Under the pieces are notes generated by a model. It was not told where the DNA came from. It made no database searches and saw nothing but the letters and a program-made list of their open reading frames with translations. Of a DNA stretch of 64,000 bases, positions 46,279 to 54,347 are shown piece by piece (positions within the stretch are counted from its first letter, which is position 1; each line of letters opens with the position of its first letter). The translations under genes were made by a program, and so were the position numbers. Source of the DNA: an uncultured Campylobacter sp. (GTDB lineage: Bacteria > Campylobacterota > Campylobacteria > Campylobacterales > Campylobacteraceae); contig CALKQT010000030.1 in the NCBI GenBank assembly GCA_937990735.1, positions 1 to 64,000 on the forward strand, written 5' to 3'.

Positions 46279-47140
46279 CCTGCGCCTCCGTCATCTCGCC
46301 CTTAAGTGTAGCTAAAAAGCTCATCAAAGCATCAAGCTCCCCATCGCTAAGATCGTATTTTAGCAGATCCTTTGCAATTTGCCGCACCGCAAGACGCAAA
46401 TCCGTCTGCCCGTTTACGTAAGGCGCGGTTTGCGTGATATTGCGCAAGCTAGGCACGCGGCGCAACTCAAATCCATCGGAAGTGAGCCTGTGTCTAGGCG
46501 CATCCTCCTCTTCCGCGCTTGGGCGAATTTTGGTAAAGCTGCCGGTGCCTAGGCTAACGCCGTTATGACATGCCGAGCACAGCCGCACAAAAAGCATATA
46601 TCCGTTATATTCGGCATCATTTAGCTTAACCTCGCCGCGCAAAAATCGGTCAAATTTGGAATTTATCGCCGTTTTGGACTTTAAAAATTCCGCCAGCGCA
46701 TCAATGAAGTTCGCCATATTCGCCTCGCCGTAAGCACTTTCAAAAGCCTGCTTGTAGGCTAAATTCTTCCTAATAAGCTCTAAAATTTTATCTTCGCTCG
46801 CATCAAGCTCGTTCGTGCCAAAGACCGACGCTGCGATCCGCGCTTCAAAGCCCGCGAAATTATAATCGTCTAAGTAGCGGTCAAAATAATAAGAATTTAT
46901 TAGCGTAGGCACGCGTCCGTCGCGCACCGAAGCGCCCGAATCGTTTAAATAAAAATTGTGGCAGCTCTCGCAGGAGCGGCCTTTACGGCTAAATCTTACG
47001 TCGGTAAAAATTTTTGCGCCCAGCCGCGCCTTTTGCGGGTCGTATTTAGGCATCTCAAGCGGCGTAAAAAGATTGCCGCAAAGCCCCAAAACCGGCGCCA
47101 GGCTAAATATAAAACAGCTTAAAGCTCGCTTCGATCTCAT
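46268..47140 (-). CDS. Dihaem cytochrome c peroxidase-family protein
   Basis: 290 residues with a signal peptide (~1-22). Two haem c motifs are CESCH (C57, C60, H61) and CSACH (C188, C191, H192), the two-domain pattern of the bacterial cytochrome c peroxidase/MauG family. It reduces H2O2 with electrons from periplasmic cytochromes. RRVPSLRNITQTAPY near the C-terminus is the usual CCP motif. It overlaps the methyltransferase gene by 38 bases and the GGDEF-EAL gene by 11. The ATG at 47140 is the only start that gives a signal peptide. Confidence 0.88.
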   Translation of the reverse strand: MRSKRALSCFIFSLAPVLGLCGNLFTPLEMPKYDPQKARLGAKIFTDVRFSRKGRSCESCHNFYLNDSGASVRDGRVPTLINSYYFDRYLDDYNFAGFEARIAASVFGTNELDASEDKILELIRKNLAYKQAFESAYGEANMANFIDALAEFLKSKTAINSKFDRFLRGEVKLNDAEYNGYMLFVRLCSACHNGVSLGTGSFTKIRPSAEEEDAPRHRLTSDGFELRRVPSLRNITQTAPYVNGQTDLRLAVRQIAKDLLKYDLSDGELDALMSFLATLKGEMTEAQDER

Positions 47141-48011
47141 CGCTTATCATCCCGCCTTTAGCCCGCTTTTTCAAAAGCTCCTCGATCTCGCGCTCACTAG
47201 CCTCCGCGCCGTCCATATGCAGGTGCCACGCGGCGTTTTGCACAGCTTCTTGCAGGCTGCGTTTTTGCTCGCGCTTTTCAGTTAAAATTTCGCTTTTAAA
47301 CTTGATGTTGCGCGCGCCGAGCAGCACCTCGAACTTTTCGGCGGCAGTAGCAAGTCTTTTAGCTCCTGTGCCGAAACGCTCGAACAGCGGCGCTAGCATT
47401 GATGAATTGCGCTCGCTCGCCCAGTTTAGATAAATTTTGCGCTCGCCCAAAGCCAAAAACGCCTCAAAATCCTCCGTGCTTTTTAGCGCGGGGCTCATCG
47501 TAAGAAACGCGATGTCAAAAACTGCGGGAATTTTAAAATTTTCGCTCTCACGGTTTTTACCCGCAGCGTCTTTAAAATTTAAAGCCCGGGCTTCTTGAGC
47601 TTGCGCGTTTGAAATTTTACTCTGCGAGCGCGGATAAATTTTAAAATTTTCGCCCGCCGCGCCTGCAAAGCCATCGCGGCTCAGCCGCTCACAAAACTCC
47701 GCAAAGCTTAAATTTAATACGTTTTGCAAGCTGATGCCAAACTTCTCCGCGCTGCGCCTTAGCTCGCGCAGCATCCCCTCCGAGCTGTCGATCGCCGTGA
47801 CCTTGGCGCCCAGCGACGCGAGATATAGCGAGTAAACCCCCGTGCCGGTGCCTACGTCGAGCACGCTTTTGCCCGCAAAGCTCACGCCCCAGCCGCGCAG
47901 TATCTCAAACACCCGCTTGCCGAAATCCCCTAACTCGCCGCTAAATTTAGCGTAACTTTCGGACTTTTTATCCCAGCTATTTTCATCTGATTTTTCGCCG
48001 ATTTTCTCCAC
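47103..48011 (-). CDS. SAM-dependent methyltransferase with repeat-derived insertion
   Basis: 302 residues. The class I Rossmann motif VLDVGTGTGVYSLYLASLGAKVTAIDSS is at ~50-77. The later core (PAVFDIAFLTMSPALKS, acidic residue and post-motif strands) resumes after about residue 162. Between ~118 and ~162 lies a low-complexity insertion containing ENFKIY and ENFKIP, each encoded by a copy of the AAATTTTAAAATTTTC palindrome. The start is GTG 48011 with AGGCGAG upstream. The gene order methyltransferase, peroxidase, GGDEF-EAL is overlapping. The substrate is unknown. Confidence 0.8.
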   Translation of the reverse strand: MEKIGEKSDENSWDKKSESYAKFSGELGDFGKRVFEILRGWGVSFAGKSVLDVGTGTGVYSLYLASLGAKVTAIDSSEGMLRELRRSAEKFGISLQNVLNLSFAEFCERLSRDGFAGAAGENFKIYPRSQSKISNAQAQEARALNFKDAAGKNRESENFKIPAVFDIAFLTMSPALKSTEDFEAFLALGERKIYLNWASERNSSMLAPLFERFGTGAKRLATAAEKFEVLLGARNIKFKSEILTEKREQKRSLQEAVQNAAWHLHMDGAEASEREIEELLKKRAKGGMISDEIEASFKLFYI

Positions 48012-48071
48012 CGCTCGCCTTTAAATTTTTTGTAATAATAGCAAAATTTGGCAATTTTTCCGAATTTGGGC

Positions 48072-48077
48072 TATAAT
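48072..48077 (+). promoter_or_regulatory. -10 box of the metal ABC transporter genes
   Basis: TATAAT 33 bases upstream of ATG 48111. It sits between divergent genes and has no clear -35. No Zur-like palindrome is obvious to me. Confidence 0.5.
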
Positions 48078-48110
48078 AAATACTTTCAAAATCTAGGCGA
48101 AAGGGCGTTC

Positions 48111-48878
48111 ATGGCGGACGTGACGATAAGAAATTTAAACTTTGCTTACGAAAAACGCGAAATTTTAAAAGATATAAACCTAAGCTACGAGCTGCGCGAT
48201 TTTTTAGCGATTTTCGGGCCCAACGGCGGCGGCAAAAGCACTCTTTTGAAGCTGCTTTTGGGGCTGCTGCAACCAAGCTCGGGCACGATCGAAATTTTAG
48301 GCAGATCGCCCGCGCTTGCCAGGGCGCAAATGGGCTACGTACCGCAGTTCATCGCGATAAACAAAAGCTTTCCCATAAGCGTGCTCGAAGTCGTCTTAAT
48401 GGGGCTGATAGATAAGAAAATTTTCGGCTTCTACTCCCAATCCGAGCGCGAGCAAGCCATGCAAGCCTTGGAGCGCGTAGGCATGCAGAGCTTAGCCGGC
48501 TGCCGTATCAGCGAGCTTAGCGGCGGGCAGAGACAGCGCGTTTACATCGCGCGGGCGCTGTGCGCAAAGGCTAAAATTTTACTTCTTGATGAGCCGCTAG
48601 CGAGCATCGACACGATGGGGCAGGTTCAAATTTACGAGCTTCTGAAATCCCTAAATGAGAGCGGCTGCGGCATAATTCTAATCAGCCACGACGTGCAGCT
48701 CGCGCTAAACTACGCAAATCGCGCGCTTTACGTCGCAAACGGCTCGGCGCACACCCACGAGATCGATCCGGGAGGCAGAGCGGAATTTTTAGAGCACCTG
48801 CGACGCGAGCACGGACACTTCTGCGCCGTCGATCTCGCGCTTAACGAATGCTGCTGCAAGGAGGGCGAAAATGGCTGA
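48111..48878 (+). CDS. znuC: Metal ABC transporter ATP-binding protein (ZnuC-like)
   Basis: 255 residues. Walker A GPNGGGKSTLLK, signature LSGGQRQRVYIARAL and Walker B ILLLDEPLAS are intact. The sequence GYVPQ and overall layout are those of the Mn/Zn family (ZnuC, TroB, MntB). The C-terminal cysteine/histidine-rich tail (HLRREHGHFCAV, CCCKEG) could bind zinc. The start is ATG 48111 (MADVTIRNL), with AAAGGGC before it; an upstream ATG at 48048 lies before the promoter. It overlaps the permease gene by eight bases. The metal (Zn or Mn) is an inference. Confidence 0.85.
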   Translation: MADVTIRNLNFAYEKREILKDINLSYELRDFLAIFGPNGGGKSTLLKLLLGLLQPSSGTIEILGRSPALARAQMGYVPQFIAINKSFPISVLEVVLMGLIDKKIFGFYSQSEREQAMQALERVGMQSLAGCRISELSGGQRQRVYIARALCAKAKILLLDEPLASIDTMGQVQIYELLKSLNESGCGIILISHDVQLALNYANRALYVANGSAHTHEIDPGGRAEFLEHLRREHGHFCAVDLALNECCCKEGENG

Positions 48879-49674
48879 AATTTTATCTTACGATTTCATG
48901 CGAAACGCCCTACTTGGCGGGCTTTTAGTCAGCATAGTCTGCGGCGTCGTGGGCTCTTTAGTCGTGATAAATCGCATGAGCTTTATAGCAGGGGGCATCG
49001 CGCACGGCGCATACGGCGGCATCGGCATCGCGCTATTTTTAGGCATCTCACCCGTGCTAGGAGCTAGCGTATTTGCGCTGTTTTTGGGGCTGCTCATCGC
49101 CTACGTCACGCTGCGAAACACAGAGCGCTTCGACGCCGTAATCGGCGCGATATGGGCGTTTGGAATGGCGCTAGGGATAATCTTCGCCGATCTCACGCCC
49201 GGGTACAAATCCGATCTGATGAGCTTTCTGTTTGGCTCTATCCTAGCGATAAATCATGAAAATTTAATCTTCATCGGCATTTGCGGCGCGGCATTTGCGG
49301 CGCTTACGGCGTGCTTTTACAGGCAGTTTTTAGCGATCAGCTTCGATAAGGAATTCGCTCTGCTGCGCGGGGTAAATACTAGCGTCTTTTACTACGTCCT
49401 CGTAGTGATGGCGAGCCTCGCGGTGGTCGCGTCGATTCAGATCGTAGGGCTAATCTTAGTGATCTCGCTGATGACGATCCCGCCCTTCATCGCCGAAAAA
49501 ATTTCAAAAAGCTTAGGCTCGATGATGGCGATAAGCTGCGCGCTATCAGCGCTTTTTTGCGCGGCGGGGCTTATTTTGAGCTTTAAGCTCAACCTAACCA
49601 GCGGCGCTTCGATAATCCTAGTCGCCTCGGTCTGCTTTTTCGCAAGCTCGATTTTTAGCAAACTTCGCGCCTAA
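48871..49674 (+). CDS. znuB: Metal ABC transporter permease (ZnuB-like)
   Basis: 267 residues with eight or nine hydrophobic helices: the family motifs SFIAGGIAHGAYGGIGIALF and FADLTPGYKSDLMSFLFGSIL are those of ABC-3 (ZnuB/TroC) permeases. It pairs with the preceding ATPase. No binding protein (ZnuA) is in this window. The last 57 bases overlap, tail to tail, the end of the convergent EamA gene, so the two stops lie within each other's reading frames. Confidence 0.88.
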   Translation: MAEILSYDFMRNALLGGLLVSIVCGVVGSLVVINRMSFIAGGIAHGAYGGIGIALFLGISPVLGASVFALFLGLLIAYVTLRNTERFDAVIGAIWAFGMALGIIFADLTPGYKSDLMSFLFGSILAINHENLIFIGICGAAFAALTACFYRQFLAISFDKEFALLRGVNTSVFYYVLVVMASLAVVASIQIVGLILVISLMTIPPFIAEKISKSLGSMMAISCALSALFCAAGLILSFKLNLTSGASIILVASVCFFASSIFSKLRA

Positions 49675-51507
49675 GAGCCCGCCCAGCTCGCTAAGCAGGA
49701 TGCCTGCGAGTATCAGCACCGCGCCTAAAATTTGAAGCGCGCTTAGCTTCTCGCCGAAGGCATACCCCATCACGCCCGCGCTTACGGGCTCTAGTGCAAA
49801 AATCAGCACCGTTTTTATCTCGCTTACGCCGCGGTTTTGCGCCATCGTTTGGATCACAAACGCCGCGACGGTAGCAAAGATCGAGGTCAAAACCAGCGCA
49901 AAAACGAAATCGAAGCTAGGCGAAAAGATCAAATTTCCAAGCACCTTGATCTCGCCTTCAAACTCCGCGTGCGGAGTGAAAACTGCCGCGATCAGCGCAC
50001 AGGCGCAGACGCAGATAAACTGCACGATCACAAAGCCGTAGAGATTGCTTTTGCGCGCGCAGACGCCGGTAAAGACGATGTGAAGCGCGTATGCAAACGC
50101 GGAAATCAGCGTCAGCCGCTCGCCTATGCCAAATCCCACTGCGCCGCTTGCTCCGCTTAAAAAATATAGCCCCAAAAGCGCCACGACCGCACCGCCAAAG
50201 GCGCTCGTACCGACCTTTTTACCGAAGAACGCAAGCATCAAAAAGGGCACGATGACGACGTTTAGCCCCAAAATGAACGCCACCGTCGAGGAGAGCGCAT
50301 AATCAAGCGCTATGGTCTGGCACGAAAAATCGCAAAATAGCATCAGCCCGCAAAACACGCCCCGCCCTATCGTGCCGCGGTCAAATTTGACGCCGAAGCG
50401 CAGGCAGGCGAGGTAGGTAAAAATGCTCGCCGCCAAAAAGCGCCAAAATAAAAAGCTAAAAACGTCGCCGCTATGCAGCGCGCGCTGAACCGGCACGAAA
50501 GTGCATCCCCAAACGATCGCCACGAAAAGTAGCCCCAGATCCCACAGCCTGCTAGGCGGAACGGGGTTTTGCGCATGGCTTTGCACGGAATTAGAATTTT
50601 GCCCGAAACTCTGCTCGGAATTCGAGCTTTTCGTGTAGTTTTGCGTAGAGGCAGAATTTTGCGCGGCAACAGGGCTCTGCGTAGAATTAGAGCTTTGCGC
50701 GAAATCTAAATTCTGCGCGGAATTTAAGCTTCGAGCGGAGCTAGAATTCTGTGCCGAATTGGATTTCTTCGCAAAATTCCGCGCCTTAAAATTTTTCAAT
50801 CCAAAGCTCTGCGGCGCATTAGTGCAACTTGGACTGTTTGCAAGGATCTCGGCAAAATTTTTCTTGGAGCGTCGAGTATTAGCGTCAGCGAGGCTTTTTG
50901 CCAGGCTTAAATTTGGATCGTTTGCAGCGCTCGTACGGCTCGACAAACCCGCGCTATTTGCGCCATTGCTAGTGGAATTTCCCATAAAATTTAATATAAA
51001 ATTTTGTCTGAAATTTCTTGCCGAATTTTCGCAAGGATATGTTTTGGAGGATTTCGCGGAATTTAAAGCTTTATTTTCGGTGCGGCTCATATCCTGCGCG
51101 GACTTTAAATTTAGCGCAAGAGCCGCGGAATTTAAAGCGGATTTTCTTTCGATATTTCTGACGTGCGAAGCGGAATAGAGCGCGACGAGATTGCGCGCGG
51201 TAAAACTGGCTGAGGCGCGATTGTGCACGGCAAAACCGACCAAGGCGGGATAAAATTTTAAATTTCTCCCTCGGATGAAATTTAACTCAGCGACCGCGTC
51301 TTGAAATTTGAAATTTCTTTTGAAGCAGAGAGTGGGAGCAAAATTCGCCGCACCGCCGCGCGCTGTGTTTTTTGCGCACGCAAACGCCGCATTTGAAGCA
51401 GAATTTAAAGCTGTATTTTTCACGCGCTCGCGAATCGGATCTAAAATAAAATTTAAAGCGGATTTTAAATTAAAATTTTCCGCAGGCTCCGAGATAGAAT
51501 TTTTCAT
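49618..51507 (-). CDS. EamA/DMT-family transporter with ~307-residue repeat-derived N-terminal extension
   Basis: 629 residues in the long frame. The C-terminal ~315 residues are a complete EamA (drug/metabolite) transporter of ten helices, starting at LWDLGLLFVAIVWGCTFVPVQRAL. EamA proteins are normally ~300 residues. Residues 1 to ~307 have no domain: they are rich in N, S, A and Q, with irregular SxNSAQN-type repeats, encoded by AAATTT/GCG repeats like those of intergenic regions here. A GTG at 50586 would give a normal 322-residue protein, but it has no good ribosome site. Either the real start is near there, or the extension is expressed as a long cytoplasmic tail. The substrate is unknown. 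Confidence 0.7.
   Translation of the reverse strand: MKNSISEPAENFNLKSALNFILDPIRERVKNTALNSASNAAFACAKNTARGGAANFAPTLCFKRNFKFQDAVAELNFIRGRNLKFYPALVGFAVHNRASASFTARNLVALYSASHVRNIERKSALNSAALALNLKSAQDMSRTENKALNSAKSSKTYPCENSARNFRQNFILNFMGNSTSNGANSAGLSSRTSAANDPNLSLAKSLADANTRRSKKNFAEILANSPSCTNAPQSFGLKNFKARNFAKKSNSAQNSSSARSLNSAQNLDFAQSSNSTQSPVAAQNSASTQNYTKSSNSEQSFGQNSNSVQSHAQNPVPPSRLWDLGLLFVAIVWGCTFVPVQRALHSGDVFSFLFWRFLAASIFTYLACLRFGVKFDRGTIGRGVFCGLMLFCDFSCQTIALDYALSSTVAFILGLNVVIVPFLMLAFFGKKVGTSAFGGAVVALLGLYFLSGASGAVGFGIGERLTLISAFAYALHIVFTGVCARKSNLYGFVIVQFICVCACALIAAVFTPHAEFEGEIKVLGNLIFSPSFDFVFALVLTSIFATVAAFVIQTMAQNRGVSEIKTVLIFALEPVSAGVMGYAFGEKLSALQILGAVLILAGILLSELGGLLGAKFAKNRACEKADRGD
50575..50790. repeat. 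Degenerate ~30-base tandem repeats inside the EamA reading frame
   Basis: Successive units with GAATT(A/T) plus GCGCGG/GCTTTGCGCG alternate at about 30-base spacing, encoding SAQN-type peptides on the minus strand. The same words (GAATTTTGCGCGG, GAATTAGAGC, TTTGCGCGAAATCTAAATTC) recur with substitutions. The repeats resemble those in the 24.2-24.8 kb gap. They have no stop codon in this frame. Confidence 0.55.
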
Positions 51508-51550
51508 AAATTTAAAGTAAAATTTCGCCGAGATCTTGGCGCAGCCGCGC

Positions 51551-52180
51551 CTATCTGACGGTCTTTATCGCGTTTAAAATCGCGCCCGAGTTTTTGCGAA
51601 ATTCCCTTTCGTTTTTGCTTAAAAAATCGAAGCTTTCGTTGATGAAGGCGCTGCTGAATTCGCTACTAAAATCATCTCCAGGCTCGCGTCCGACGGCACT
51701 TTTAAAGCTTTTAGCAAAGCTCGCGTCAGTTCCTAGTTCACGTGCCAAAGGGCGAATGATTTCGTAAATTTCATCAAAGGCGTTGGTGCGCAGATAGTGG
51801 CTGAATAACACCTCGCCGCTCATTACCGCCTTAGTATCGGCTTCGGACATATCTTTTATTTTAGCGAGTACGAGCTTTTTGATCGGCTCTACGGCAAGAC
51901 TTAGCTTCTTGCTCGCCAGCCTTTGCATATTCTGCACGGCGATGCTTTTTTTGCCTGCGCGTTCGGTAATGTAGCTAGGCAGATCGAGCTCGTAATCCTG
52001 TACGCCAGCGCGTTCGTATTCATTTGCGGCACGCTCTATCAGGGTGCTTAGTGAGTTTTTAAAATTTTCGCTATCGCCCGCGCCCGCACTAAGCATCACA
52101 TCCAGCCCCTTTACGGCGACCTCTTCCCAGCTAGCAGTCGCAAATAGTGGCAATAAACAAAAGATTAATTTTTTAAGCAA
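51551..52180 (-). CDS. Exported DUF4197-like protein
   Basis: 209 residues with a signal peptide ending near FATAS. The body is helical: KSIAVQNMQRLASKKLSLAVEPIKKLVLAKIKDMSEADTKAVMSGEVLFSHYLR recalls DUF4197, with the conserved 'GD..A..YLR' region as SGEVLFSHYLR, but the match is from memory and loose. It is a probable periplasmic protein of unknown function. It starts at ATG 52180 after AGGGAAAA, 86 bases from the divergent mntP gene. Confidence 0.6.
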   Translation of the reverse strand: MLKKLIFCLLPLFATASWEEVAVKGLDVMLSAGAGDSENFKNSLSTLIERAANEYERAGVQDYELDLPSYITERAGKKSIAVQNMQRLASKKLSLAVEPIKKLVLAKIKDMSEADTKAVMSGEVLFSHYLRTNAFDEIYEIIRPLARELGTDASFAKSFKSAVGREPGDDFSSEFSSAFINESFDFLSKNEREFRKNSGAILNAIKTVR

Positions 52181-52229
52181 AGTTTTTCCCTAATTAAAGA
52201 TTGATTATTTTATTTCGAAAATTTTAATG

Positions 52230-52235
52230 TATAAT
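52230..52235 (+). promoter_or_regulatory. -10 box of mntP
   Basis: TATAAT 32 bases before the ATG of mntP, preceded by T/A-rich tracts. A second TATAAT at 52245-52250 is so close to the ribosome site that it would give a nearly leaderless mRNA. A manganese riboswitch such as yybP-ykoY was looked for in this short leader and is not possible in the available length. Confidence 0.5.
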
Positions 52236-52266
52236 CAACGCTTTTATAATACCAAAAGGGCTGAAT

Positions 52267-52821
52267 ATGGAGCTTTTACTCATAGCTTTTGCGCTTGCTA
52301 TGGACAGCGTCGCGCTTAGCATTTCAAACGGCGCGAAATATCCGAATTTTAAATTTGCGCAGATTGCGCGCATCGCATTTTTCTACGCGGCGGCTCAGTT
52401 CATAATGCCGTTAGCGGGCTACGCTTTGGGGATAAACTTCGTAAAATTTATCTCAGAAATCGACCACTTCGTCGCGTTTGGAATTTTATCGTTTTTGGGC
52501 ATTAAAATGATCGCGGAATCCAGCCGCGAGCAGGACGAGCCAGATCTATGCCTAAGCACGAAGGAGCTGATGCTGGGTGCGATCGCTACCAGCATCGATG
52601 CGATGGCCGTGGGCGTGACCTTTGCTTTTGGCGAGATAAACATCCTCTACGCCTATTGCGTAATCGGGCTCGTCTGCTTCGCGCTGTGCGTCGCGGCGTG
52701 CTACGCAGGCAAGCTAACGGGCGAATATCTGCACTCAAAGGCGCTCGTTTTAGGCGGCGCGATTTTGATCTTAATCGGGGTTAAAATTTTGCTCTCGCAC
52801 CTCGGTATTATCGATATTTAG
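52267..52821 (+). CDS. mntP: Manganese efflux pump MntP
   Basis: 184 residues, six transmembrane helices in two repeats. The conserved acidic motifs FALAMDSVALSISNG and ATSIDAMAVGVTFAFG are the MntP metal-coordinating aspartates. It exports Mn2+ when it is in excess. AAAAGGG precedes the ATG. The metal link with the ZnuBC-like genes and the TerC-like protein in this region is suggestive but not an operon. It is divergent from the DUF4197-like gene. Confidence 0.92.
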   Translation: MELLLIAFALAMDSVALSISNGAKYPNFKFAQIARIAFFYAAAQFIMPLAGYALGINFVKFISEIDHFVAFGILSFLGIKMIAESSREQDEPDLCLSTKELMLGAIATSIDAMAVGVTFAFGEINILYAYCVIGLVCFALCVAACYAGKLTGEYLHSKALVLGGAILILIGVKILLSHLGIIDI

Positions 52822-52876
52822 AGACTTTTAAGCGCCTATTCGCGATAATTTTTAAAACTAATCCGCAGGAGCGAAA

Positions 52877-54007
52877 ATGAAAAATTTGATAAATTTAAGC
52901 GGCGGCGATCGCCTAAATTTGCGCGTGCAGGGTCAAATTTTAATCAGCGAGAGCATCAAAAACGGCAAAACGAGGCAGACGCAAAAGGAGTTTGCTAGCA
53001 TAGACGAGGCGCAAAAAGCCTGCGTGAAAAAGGAGTGGGAGAGCCTGAAAAAAGGCTACGTCCTGCAAAACGGCGGCGCAAAAGCGGGTGAGGCGAGTTT
53101 GCACGTCTATATCGGCGGCGGATATACGGGCGCGCTGGCATTTGCGGGCGCGGAAGGCGAGCTTTTCGTCTATAAATGCGGCGGCTACAAAGAGGGCGGC
53201 GCGCTGGATGACTTTCTCATCAGGCTGGACGCGAGCGGCGCCGTAAAGCAGCAGATCGTCCTGCCAAAGCCGCTTGCATGGCAGGCTGAGCGCGCGGGCG
53301 AGGTTTTGCTTTTGGATCTGGATCATTTTATTTTTAAATTTGATCTCGCAAGCGGCGAATTTAGTGATTTTTCTAAAGATATGAGCTTTAAAAATAACAA
53401 AGAATTTACGAGTTTCGTTTGCGCGGCGAAAGATACGGCGGCGTTTGCGATGTTTGGTCAAATTTTTACTTTTCGCGGCGGCGAGATTGCGCCTCTTAGC
53501 GAGTACAAATCCGAAATGAAAAGCTATACGCCGATCTTGTGCGCCGCGATTAGCGGTGACGGCGCGCGGCTAGCGCTTCATTGTAAGCAAAACGAGATCA
53601 AAATTTTAAGCACGCTAAATGGAGAAATTTTAAACGAGATCGGAAGCGACTTCGGCATTTTTGATAAAATTTGCTTTTTAGCGGACGGCTCGGTGCTGGG
53701 CAAGGAGCGCTACGCGAGCAAGCTAGTTTGCCTTGACGCTGCAAGCGGCGAGCAGCTTAGGCCCGCGTGGCTGCGAGGCGAATGCGCCGAAGCGGACGAG
53801 CTTTGCATTAGCACAGACGGTTCACGGCTTGCATTAATCAGCTATGACAAGACTCGCATCATCGATCTAAAAAGCGGAAATTTGCGGCTTAACTTTGAGC
53901 TCTCGCACGTCGTGAAGCGCTGCGAGGCGAAATTTGAGCGCATAAACGGCGAGGAATTTTTGGCCGTGCGCACCGACTACGGCTGCTTTAGCCTATATCG
54001 CGTTTAA
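52877..54007 (+). CDS. WGR-like domain fused to a beta-propeller-like region
   Basis: 376 residues, cytoplasmic. The first ~70 residues (KTRQTQKEFASIDEAQKACVKKEWESLKKGYVL) fit the end of a WGR domain, with the conserved F/A/K spacing and K-GY. The rest shows seven or so loosely repeated beta-strand blocks ending in D-hxxhD (for example ALHCKQNEIKILSTLNGEIL, LALISYDKTRIIDLKSGNL) typical of WD40/PQQ-like propellers. WGR domains bind nucleic acid in PARP and MolR-like proteins. The combination is unusual; function is unknown. AGGAG precedes the ATG. Confidence 0.6.
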   Translation: MKNLINLSGGDRLNLRVQGQILISESIKNGKTRQTQKEFASIDEAQKACVKKEWESLKKGYVLQNGGAKAGEASLHVYIGGGYTGALAFAGAEGELFVYKCGGYKEGGALDDFLIRLDASGAVKQQIVLPKPLAWQAERAGEVLLLDLDHFIFKFDLASGEFSDFSKDMSFKNNKEFTSFVCAAKDTAAFAMFGQIFTFRGGEIAPLSEYKSEMKSYTPILCAAISGDGARLALHCKQNEIKILSTLNGEILNEIGSDFGIFDKICFLADGSVLGKERYASKLVCLDAASGEQLRPAWLRGECAEADELCISTDGSRLALISYDKTRIIDLKSGNLRLNFELSHVVKRCEAKFERINGEEFLAVRTDYGCFSLYRV

Positions 54008-54347
54008 ATTTAAAATTCTATCGAGTTTACTTATAAAACCAGTATTAAAGCATTCCTCGCGGCTTTACGTTAAGGAAGTGCGGGCGCAAATTAAATACAT
54101 AAGCTAGCGTTTAAATTTAAAATGAGAAACGGCGATCTCCGCCAAATTTTATAATATAGATTTGCATAGAAATATTAAAATTTTAAGCGCTAATTTTACG
54201 TCCAAACTCACGCCGTGCCGCACGCTCAAAACATAAAATTTTAAAATTTAAAAGCGAAATTTTACAAAAGCGGTCGGGGGCCTTAAATTTAAATCTGCCG
54301 CCTCGGAATTTTAAATTAGCCTAAATTTTAAAATTTGCAAAGAGACT
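54008..54347. other. 340-base gap between convergent genes
   Basis: AT-rich with several AAATTTAAAATT and AAATTTTAAAATTT copies (54230s and 54320s). No gene, clear terminator or RNA is seen. Confidence 0.55.

Noticed and set aside
50759..51178. 139-codon plus-strand frame opposite the EamA extension, with AEFKADF-like repeats
   Set aside because: It is the antisense reading of the same repeats; both strands stay open because the repeat units lack stops. No ribosome site.
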